A DNA stretch of 64,000 nucleotides. It comes from JBMYRH01 sp049602155. GTDB taxonomy: Bacteria; Myxococcota_A; UBA9042; PHBI01; JBMYRH01. The notes beneath the pieces are model-generated. The model was not told the DNA's origin and ran no database searches. It was given only the letters and a program-made list of their open reading frames with translations. The stretch spans positions 131,765 through 195,764 of the forward strand of contig JBMYRH010000012.1 of assembly GCA_049602155.1 (NCBI GenBank), written 5' to 3'. This document shows positions 7,035 through 13,795 of the stretch, piece after piece. Within the stretch, counting starts at the first letter, position 1. Every line of letters starts with the position of its first letter. A program made the translations under genes and the position numbers.

Positions 7035-9550
7035 CGGACGTTCACGGAGGCGTACGCGCGGTGGACGTTCATCGCCATATCGGTCACGAGGAGCTCCAAC
7101 ACGTACCGGCCAGGGGCGAGGTCCGCTGGGATGGGGATCCGCGCGCTCCAGCCGTGGCCAATGAGGTCTGGAGCGAGCGGGATCCTCTGACCGTTCAATA
7201 CGACGATCGCCCGCCTCACATCGGCCCGGATGCGGACAAACGAGCTACGCTGTCCTCGTGAGACGGACTCGATAGGGGTGGCGTGGGCCACCACCTCACC
7301 TCCGGCAGTGACGGTCGGTTGGTCAAGGGTCAGGTCCATCGCCGGCGCGGTGGCGTCCACCACGTAGGTCAGAGAGATCACCTCGATCTTCCCGGAGCGA
7401 TGAGTCACGTAGACCCTCACGCGATAGCGGCCCTCTTGGGCCTCGCGGGGCACCAGGAAGCGCCCCAGCCAAGCGCTGTGGATAGGCTCCCATGCACAGG
7501 CGATCCTCTCGCCCCAGGGGAGGATGGCGTGCACGTCGCGTGCGTCGCGAGGCGCGTGGACGAGGATCTCGGGGTCCCCTGGCTTGATAGCGTTTGGCGT
7601 GAGGCTGGCCTTGCGGCGCTTCCCGAAGAGCCCCTCTGGGCGCATCCCGGCGGGGAGGTGTACTGCCGCCAAGGCTTGTTGAAGGAGCTCTGGTGTGGGG
7701 TTGGCGACGAGGTCCCGCTCGACCGCCACAAACGAGGTGTAGCGCGTCAGGATGTGGTGCTGTAGGCCGAGCTCTGTGACCTGCGCGATGACCTCCTTGG
7801 AGTCCTGCCACTCGTTGGGGTGCAGCAGCTCTGCCACCTTCTGTTTGGCCCACATGACCTCGATGGCGCTGTGCTCTGTCGCCCGCTCGGGCAGCGTGAC
7901 AGTGATGGGGATCGCGACCCGCTCTCCACCTTGCATGCCCTCGATCGTGACCTGGCCCCGACCGGCGGCCTCGTAACGGCCAAAGACCCTGAGGGGCAGC
8001 CCAACGAAGAGATCGGGGATACGCTGAGGGCTGACCTCAGCGACCTTGAGGCCGCCCCAGTTGATCCGGACGTCAGTCAACAAGGGTTGGCCCATGCGCG
8101 CATAGAAGGTCTCAACGACCTGCTCGACGGGGTCTGCGGCGGCTCCTAAGCGCACGTACTGCACGGCGCCGCGCCCACGAGATGCCATCTCGTCGAGCAG
8201 GTACCGGTTCACGTCCTCGCCGACGCCGAAGCTGAACAGACGCGCCTGGCCCACGTGGTTGTCCACATAGTCGAGGACATCGCCGTCATTGCCGATGTAC
8301 CCGTCGGTCATAAAGCACACGATGCGGAGGCGCCCTGAGCTCGTGGGGCCCTCGAGCGCGGCACGCATGCCCGCTAACATCTCGGTGCCTCCGTCACTGG
8401 ACATTCCATCGATGAACGCGAGCCCTCGCCGGAGGTTCTCGGGGGTGTTCGCCAGCGGCTGCGCAGCCAAGGATGAGACACCCGAGGCGAAGTCGATGAC
8501 CTGGAAGGTGTCGCTTGGACCCATCTGCTTAAGCGCGTAGCGCATCGCAGCGCGCGCTTTATCGAGCGGCTCCCCCATCATTGATCCGGAGGTGTCGACG
8601 ACGAACACGAGCTCCTTCGGTTGGATGTCCTTGGTGTCGACTGTGGCGGGGGGCTCGACGGTCAGCACGAAGGTCCCTGTCTCATCGACATCTTTGTGCG
8701 CGACGAGGCTCGCGACCGGCGCCGCAGCTGCCAGTCGATAGCGCATCTCGACGGTCCGGTTAGGTAGCGCCTCCGTGTCCGCTAAGCTGACCCACACAGT
8801 GTCGTCTTCTGCGGCCTCGGTCAGGAGCTTATGGCTTGGGCTGTGGACCTGAAACACGGGGGCTGCATCGTTCAGGTGGAGCTCCACGCTGAGGCGATGT
8901 CGTGTGTCCTCGTCGGCCACATAGCCGGGGTTGACCTGCGCAGCGGGGCCGGTCTGTGTGCTCGCCGATGGGGAGGTGTAGCGTGGACCGACTACTCCGG
9001 GGAAGGTGAAGATGTACTCCGAGTCCTCGTAGCGGAGCGGTGCGACGTAGCGCAGGGTCACGTGGACGAGCTCGCCCGGCATCACGTTGGCCACAGACTG
9101 TTCGAAGACGTTTGGTCGTTTTGACGCGACGAGCGCCGCGCGGCGCCCCTCCTTTTTCGCCTTCTCATAGACGGCCTTGGCCTCTTCGCGGGCCTGAATT
9201 TCAGCCTCAATGAAGCGCCCCCCTACGATCAACGCGACCCGATCGACCGCCGCTTGATGAGGCAGCGGGAAGCGATAGATCCCCTCGAGGGGAAGGTCAA
9301 AGGGGTTGCGGAACGTCTGCGTGACGACCACCGAGGCGTAGCCCGCGCTGGCCTCTGCTTTGACGTCCGTCGACTCAAGAGTGAAGGGGCGTTCACCCCC
9401 TTCGGAGTCAACCGCGACGAGGGTCACGCAGTCGTCGGGGGGCGCCGCATGAGCGACACTCCAGCTGCCGAGGAGCGCGAGGGTCAGCGCGATGAGGAAC
9501 GGGGAAAAGGGCGGCGATGGGTGCCGAGATACGAGACAGGTCTGAGCCAT
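7031..9550 (-). CDS. VIT domain + von Willebrand A domain secreted protein
   Basis: 839 residues. After a signal peptide (cleavage near SWSVAHA-APPDD) comes a VIT domain (VVTQTFRNPFDLPLEGIYRF, then KAVYEKAKKEGRRAALV). A VWA domain near 315-490 has a complete MIDAS: DTSGSMMG, a downstream Thr, and FMTDGYIGND. A C-terminal Ig-like region follows. The family is related to inter-alpha-trypsin-inhibitor heavy chains and the proteobacterial sortase-target VIT/VWA proteins, but no LPXTG-type tail is visible. ATG 9550 was chosen because GGGAGGACCTC directly precedes it and the signal peptide starts there; the upstream extension to 9604 looks spurious. It is the first gene of the minus-strand run ending at the left edge. 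Confidence 0.85.
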   Translation of the reverse strand: MAQTCLVSRHPSPPFSPFLIALTLALLGSWSVAHAAPPDDCVTLVAVDSEGGERPFTLESTDVKAEASAGYASVVVTQTFRNPFDLPLEGIYRFPLPHQAAVDRVALIVGGRFIEAEIQAREEAKAVYEKAKKEGRRAALVASKRPNVFEQSVANVMPGELVHVTLRYVAPLRYEDSEYIFTFPGVVGPRYTSPSASTQTGPAAQVNPGYVADEDTRHRLSVELHLNDAAPVFQVHSPSHKLLTEAAEDDTVWVSLADTEALPNRTVEMRYRLAAAAPVASLVAHKDVDETGTFVLTVEPPATVDTKDIQPKELVFVVDTSGSMMGEPLDKARAAMRYALKQMGPSDTFQVIDFASGVSSLAAQPLANTPENLRRGLAFIDGMSSDGGTEMLAGMRAALEGPTSSGRLRIVCFMTDGYIGNDGDVLDYVDNHVGQARLFSFGVGEDVNRYLLDEMASRGRGAVQYVRLGAAADPVEQVVETFYARMGQPLLTDVRINWGGLKVAEVSPQRIPDLFVGLPLRVFGRYEAAGRGQVTIEGMQGGERVAIPITVTLPERATEHSAIEVMWAKQKVAELLHPNEWQDSKEVIAQVTELGLQHHILTRYTSFVAVERDLVANPTPELLQQALAAVHLPAGMRPEGLFGKRRKASLTPNAIKPGDPEILVHAPRDARDVHAILPWGERIACAWEPIHSAWLGRFLVPREAQEGRYRVRVYVTHRSGKIEVISLTYVVDATAPAMDLTLDQPTVTAGGEVVAHATPIESVSRGQRSSFVRIRADVRRAIVVLNGQRIPLAPDLIGHGWSARIPIPADLAPGRYVLELLVTDMAMNVHRAYASVNVR

Positions 9551-9682
9551 GAGGTCCTCCCGAGGCTTGGGTACGTCCTCTGCACAAAGCAAGGGGAGTG
9601 CCAAACCTAGAGGTGACCTCTAAGTCGCTGTAAACGCTATGTTGTCGTGACCCTTGCCCCGGTTAAGAGGCGCGGTGTGTGT

Positions 9683-9695
9683 CGTGTCTGACACG
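9683..9695. promoter_or_regulatory. Short palindrome upstream of the VIT/VWA gene
   Basis: CGTGTC-T-GACACG, a 13-bp inverted repeat 133 bp upstream of the VIT/VWA start, in the spacer after the PEBP gene. It could be an operator. No regulator is known. Confidence 0.25.
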
Positions 9696-9723
9696 GGGGT
9701 GTCCACGCTGGGCCACACTTGTT

Positions 9724-10356
9724 TTAGCCTTGGCTGACGCTTGGGTTGAGGGTGTACGTGCCGGTGATCGAGGCCGAGCCTAAGACGTGCCCCTCGAGCG
9801 CAGCCAACACCTCCGGGCCACCGAAGCGACCCTCGACGGCGCAGCGCGCGCTGTCCAAGGCGTAGAGAGTGAAAACGTAGTGGTGCAGGCGCTCGTCATT
9901 CCAAGGTGGTCCAGGGCCGTCATAGCCAAAGTAGTCGCCTGACATCCCGTCGGCTCCGGCGAACCAGTCTGTGTAGTTGTTCACGCCGTGCCGGGTGCCT
10001 TGTGGACCCTCGGGGCCTGGTTTGCCACCGGTGGTGACAGCAGCTGAGAAGCTGCCCTCGGCGATCTCGTGGGTGTCTGCGGCCAAATCAACCAGCACCC
10101 AGTGGTAGAAATCGACGCGCGGGAGCGAGGCCGGGACCGTGCGCCCCTCTTGGTTCACGTCGTCACCGACGGAGGGCACGTCAGGGTCATGGCAGATGAG
10201 GACCAGAGAGCGCGTCCCTTCGGGCAGCCCATCCCAAGCGAGGTGAGGGTTCTTGTTGTCGCTCAGTGTGACATGGGTATCCGGGTCCATTTTCCCGAAT
10301 GCGAACGCCTCGGGGATGGGGGCCTGGTCCTTGAAACTGTCGCTCCAGAGCTTCAT
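9724..10356 (-). CDS. PEBP family protein (YbhB/YbcL, Raf-kinase-inhibitor-like)
   Basis: 210 residues. It has the family's ligand-pocket signatures: LVLICHDPDVPS, DFYHWVLVDL, GTRHGVNNYTDWFAG and YDGPGPPWNDERLHHYVFTLYALD. Known: PEBP proteins bind phosphate-bearing or small anionic ligands through the DPD...H pocket. Bacterial roles are poorly defined. No signal peptide, so cytoplasmic. ATG 10356 was chosen because AGGAG lies 7 nt upstream; a GTG one codon earlier is too close. It stands alone, divergent from apaH. Confidence 0.9.
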   Translation of the reverse strand: MKLWSDSFKDQAPIPEAFAFGKMDPDTHVTLSDNKNPHLAWDGLPEGTRSLVLICHDPDVPSVGDDVNQEGRTVPASLPRVDFYHWVLVDLAADTHEIAEGSFSAAVTTGGKPGPEGPQGTRHGVNNYTDWFAGADGMSGDYFGYDGPGPPWNDERLHHYVFTLYALDSARCAVEGRFGGPEVLAALEGHVLGSASITGTYTLNPSVSQG

Positions 10357-10620
10357 CACAGCTCTCCTGGTTTGGGTGCGAAACGAGCCTGTCCGAAGGC
10401 CGTGAGTGAGTCAACACGGCATCGGGCAACAGGCTTGTCTCCGAGGGATCTTTTTGGCTTCATACGGGCTCCTTAGGGGCGCCATGCGTCCATATCTCTG
10501 GAGAGACATGGCCAAGTGCTTCGACGCGGATGGCGGAATGGGGGTGCGCAGGCCGCGACGCACCTGTGTGGCCTTGGGTGATCCTCGCATGCGCCTCATG
10601 GCCGGATCGGAGGGGCGCCG

Positions 10621-11445
10621 ATGACGGTCTACGCGATCGGCGATGTTCAAGGGTGCTATCGCGCCCTCAGTGCCTTGGTGGATGCGATCGCCTTCGACCC
10701 TGAGCGCGATGAGGTTTGGCTCGCCGGTGACTTGGTCAATCGGGGGCCTGATTCGGCTTCTGTGCTGAGGTGGGCTCGTGATCATTCGGGGGCGGTCCGT
10801 GTCGTCTTGGGCAACCATGACCTGTACCTCTTGGGGCGCGCGCTGGGCGCGATCTCACGCCGCCGCGGCGATACGCTCGATGAGCTCCTCGCGGCGGATG
10901 ACGCGGATGAGCTCGTCCGGTGGCTTCGTGCTCAGCCGCTCCTCATGCGGGACGGGGACTGGGTCATGGTTCACGCAGCCCTACACCCCGCTTGGTCTAT
11001 CGATGAGGCCGCGCTGGTTGCCCGAGAGTTAGAGGGGCTCCTGCAGAGCGACGAGGCAGCGTCTCTGCTCACAGAGAGTCACACTGTTGAGGTGACTCAG
11101 TGGTCCCGCGCGGACGCCCCACGGGCCCGTCAGCTCGCCGCGTTGGCTGTCTTGACTCGGTTGCGATGTGTGAGCTCAAGCGGGGCATTGACCTTTGATT
11201 ATACGGGGACCTTGGCGGATCTCCCCGAGGATCGTGTGCCATGGTGGCGTGCCCCGCACACACGGAACCCTTCTTTGACCGTCATCACGGGGCATTGGGC
11301 CGCCTTAGGCCATCATCGCGAAGCTGGGCTTCTCGCCACAGACACGGGCTGCGCGTGGGGGCGTCACCTGACCGCCGTGAGGCTCTCTGACGGCGCTGTG
11401 ACTCAGGCCGCGCTCGACGGCACCGTCTCGTCGTCATCGCGCTGA
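10621..11445 (+). CDS. apaH: Bis(5'-nucleosyl)-tetraphosphatase, symmetrical (ApaH)
   Basis: 274 residues, the normal ApaH length. The metallophosphatase motifs are all present: YAIGDVQGCYRAL (GDxxG), LAGDLVNRGPDS (GDxxxRG), VLGNHDLYLL (GNHD), then VMVHAALHPAW and VITGHWAALG. Known: ApaH splits Ap4A to 2 ADP and can decap Np4-RNA, acting in the cytoplasm. GGAGGGGCGCCG just before the ATG serves as ribosome binding site. It converges on the radical-SAM-like gene with only 21 bp between stops. Confidence 0.96.
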   Translation: MTVYAIGDVQGCYRALSALVDAIAFDPERDEVWLAGDLVNRGPDSASVLRWARDHSGAVRVVLGNHDLYLLGRALGAISRRRGDTLDELLAADDADELVRWLRAQPLLMRDGDWVMVHAALHPAWSIDEAALVARELEGLLQSDEAASLLTESHTVEVTQWSRADAPRARQLAALAVLTRLRCVSSSGALTFDYTGTLADLPEDRVPWWRAPHTRNPSLTVITGHWAALGHHREAGLLATDTGCAWGRHLTAVRLSDGAVTQAALDGTVSSSSR

Positions 11446-11466
11446 TGGCTTGAGCTGCCTCGTACC

Positions 11467-12528
11467 CTAGGCGAAGAGGTCGAGCTGTTGCCGGTCCTCA
11501 GCGTTGTCGGGTCCCTCAAGACACTGTCCACGTCCGACGCTTGAGGTGCACTTGCAGACGGTCAACCTTGCGCCGTGCCGATCGGCGACCTCGTGGAGTC
11601 GGCCCAAGATGGTGCGCCGAACCCGCTCGGGGACCTCGGGGGTGGCCTGCCCCGCGCCGCGCCCCATGTGAAACCAGCCTTGCAGGATACGCGCGCTGCT
11701 GCGGGACACTTCACGCCGCACCTGAGGGACGAGTCCCGAGCCGTAGCGGATCCATCGCGGGTTCCACCGGAAGATCTCGGCGCGTCGAAGGCGACGGCCC
11801 AGCGCCGCCAACGCGTGAGCCGAGTCGTTGACCAAGGGGATGAGTGGGCCGATCGTGGCGACGACCTCCGCGCCCGCGCGCTGCAGAGCCTGGCTCAGCG
11901 CGAGCCGCTCGTCGACGCTCGCGACGCCTCGCTCCCATGTTGTTACCAGCTCGGGATCGGTTGCGAAGAAGCCGACCTCGACCCGCAAGCGGCCCGGGTA
12001 GCGCCTCGCCAAGGTGACGAGGCCGCTCGCTGTGTTCAGCCCACCTCGTGTTCGCAGCGTGAGATCTTGACCGCTCCTCAGGATCTCCTCAGCGACTTTC
12101 AACGCAGGACCGGTCAGATCTCTGGCAGAGGGCACAAAGGGATCTGCCCATGGGGACAGCCAAATCCAGCCCTTCTGTCCGGTGAACCTGCGCAGGTCCC
12201 GCCGCACCCGCCCCACCAGCGCAGCCGCTGGGTAGGCGCTCGGCGCTGGCCCCATACGCTCTGACCGAACCGCACAGAAGGCGCACTCGCCTTCGCCCCG
12301 ATGGTCGATATTGGCCACCCAAACCCGCCCTGCGCAGCAGTGCTGCATTGGCTGCAAGACGGCTGAGATCATCGGATCGAAGAGCTGCGCCTCCGAGGGT
12401 ACAGGGGCTCCGCGTCGCGCATCGCTGTCACGGTATCCGCCGCCGAAGAGGTTGGTTTGAGCTGCGCTGGAGTCGTTGCGTTGAGTCATACTGAACATGA
12501 GTCTAGTGGTCTCGACGACTCGGATCAA
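11467..12528 (-). CDS. Radical-SAM/SPL-like protein with degenerate [4Fe-4S] motif
   Basis: 353 residues if read from the TTG at 12528; ATG 12489 is another possible start. The body follows the spore-photoproduct-lyase/PA0069-like layout: IWLSPWADPFVPSARDL, then LTLRTRGGL, a VEVGFFATDPEL strand, RLALSQALQRAGAEVVA and GPLIPLVND. Where the canonical protein (also in this window at 25218-26252) has RGCYHGCAYC, this one has RGEGECAFC: the first cluster Cys is Glu and the spacing is one shorter. An extra CC lies 16 residues upstream, and a CKC...C set lies at the C-terminus. It is either a noncanonical cluster or an inactive paralogue. Function unknown. Confidence 0.6.
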   Translation of the reverse strand: MIRVVETTRLMFSMTQRNDSSAAQTNLFGGGYRDSDARRGAPVPSEAQLFDPMISAVLQPMQHCCAGRVWVANIDHRGEGECAFCAVRSERMGPAPSAYPAAALVGRVRRDLRRFTGQKGWIWLSPWADPFVPSARDLTGPALKVAEEILRSGQDLTLRTRGGLNTASGLVTLARRYPGRLRVEVGFFATDPELVTTWERGVASVDERLALSQALQRAGAEVVATIGPLIPLVNDSAHALAALGRRLRRAEIFRWNPRWIRYGSGLVPQVRREVSRSSARILQGWFHMGRGAGQATPEVPERVRRTILGRLHEVADRHGARLTVCKCTSSVGRGQCLEGPDNAEDRQQLDLFA

Positions 12529-12571
12529 CTCAGAGGTCGATAAAGCGCCCAGAACGCCCGGACACTGACCT

Positions 12572-13405
12572 CTAGTCGCGGCTCAAGCGGTCCGCGACGA
12601 GCTTGGCGACCTCTTGGGTGGTCCTCACAGCCTCGTGGTTGAACCCGTGTCCCTGAGTGGCGTTAAGCAGGAGAAAGACGCCACGCAGTAACCCGTCGAG
12701 TCGCACGGTCGCCCAGAGCCCGGAATTCACGGTCACCAGCACAGGGCTCGCTCCGCTCTCTGTGTAGGTCAGGGTCACGGGGTCCTCAAACCGCCGCCGC
12801 CCAGAGATGTGGTTGACGGGGCCGGGTAAAGGGGCCGTGCTGCTGAGTTCGAGGTCCTGGAGGACCTCTCTGTGGCGGCCATAGCTCAGCGCCACGCGCC
12901 ACCCAGAGCGATCTTCTTTTGGTAGCAGGAACTGCAGGTGGTGCGCTGAGATATGACCTGCCAGCATCGTGCAGGCCTCTCGCAGGATCGCGGCGTCGTC
13001 GCCGTCGAGCTTGTAAACGGCGGGGAAGAGCCTCGCCGGCCAAAGCTGGACCGTAGGTTCGACCGTTGAGCTCCGATGATCCTGCGGGCGCACCGCGGGC
13101 ATCTCCTCGATGGTGATAGAGGGCCTCACAGAGCCACGCATCGCCTGCACCGGGAGGTCCTGGGTGGTGTGCATCTCAGCGGGAGGGGAGGAGACCAGGA
13201 AGCGCCGCTCATGTTCGTCCGGGACGCTCACTTCGACCGCACCATCAGGCCGGATTTCGCACCGCACCTTGCCTTCATCTTGGACGGTCAAGCCGAGCTC
13301 ACTCATGGCGAACTTCCATGCATCCATCCAATGGGCTGCATCGAGATTCATCCTGAGGGTCGGCTCGGTGGATGATGTCGTGACGGTGACTTCGAATGGC
13401 TTCAT
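12572..13405 (-). CDS. Conserved-type hypothetical protein, possible C-terminal GAF-like domain
   Basis: 277 residues, soluble, no signal peptide. The N-terminal ~60 residues form a small acidic domain (DAAHWMDAWKFAMSELGL), then a Pro/Thr-rich linker. A second domain near 120-277 ends in GLLRGVFLLLNATQGHGFNHEAV with a terminal helix. The pattern of strands followed by a helix of the type VRTTQEVAKLVADRL recalls GAF sensory domains. No catalytic motif was recognised. It follows the same strand as the radical-SAM-like gene 43 bp away, so they may be co-transcribed. Codon use looks like its neighbours. Confidence 0.65.
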   Translation of the reverse strand: MKPFEVTVTTSSTEPTLRMNLDAAHWMDAWKFAMSELGLTVQDEGKVRCEIRPDGAVEVSVPDEHERRFLVSSPPAEMHTTQDLPVQAMRGSVRPSITIEEMPAVRPQDHRSSTVEPTVQLWPARLFPAVYKLDGDDAAILREACTMLAGHISAHHLQFLLPKEDRSGWRVALSYGRHREVLQDLELSSTAPLPGPVNHISGRRRFEDPVTLTYTESGASPVLVTVNSGLWATVRLDGLLRGVFLLLNATQGHGFNHEAVRTTQEVAKLVADRLSRD

Positions 13406-13795
13406 AGCGTGCGAGCAATGGTGCCCTAGCTGTCTCCTCGGGTCCAGACGACCTCGGCTCCAGTCGACGAACTTGCGACACGCTAGCCGAGCGACACTTG
13501 AACGCGGTGTCTTCTTTTTGTCATGCTGTGCACAGGGTGCCCGGTTGAGCGCGTCGCTCCTCTAGAGCGATCCGCGTGTCAGGCGGTGCTGAGTGAGCGA
13601 GTAGTGTGCAGAAGGTGTGGCGTGTATACGATGTCGTGTGCGCGACGACGCTGAGGTTTCTGAGGGCTGCCTTCATTGATCTCGCCGTGAGCGATTGTCG
13701 CGAGAAAGGGGCTAATCGCCTCGACTTTTAGGCATGTTTTGGTGAATAACCTGCGCCACTGCGAACGAGCGTTTCGAGAGAACTACGAGGGGATC
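13406..13795. other. 390-bp intergenic region upstream of lipoprotein operon
   Basis: Non-coding by inspection, flanked by divergent genes. The 13720-13760 part is AT-richer (CTTTTAGGC, GTTTTGGTGAATAA) and is the best place for the promoter of the two-gene lipoprotein operon. GAGGGGATC just before ATG 13796 is its ribosome binding site. No RNA gene or repeat was seen. Confidence 0.4.
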
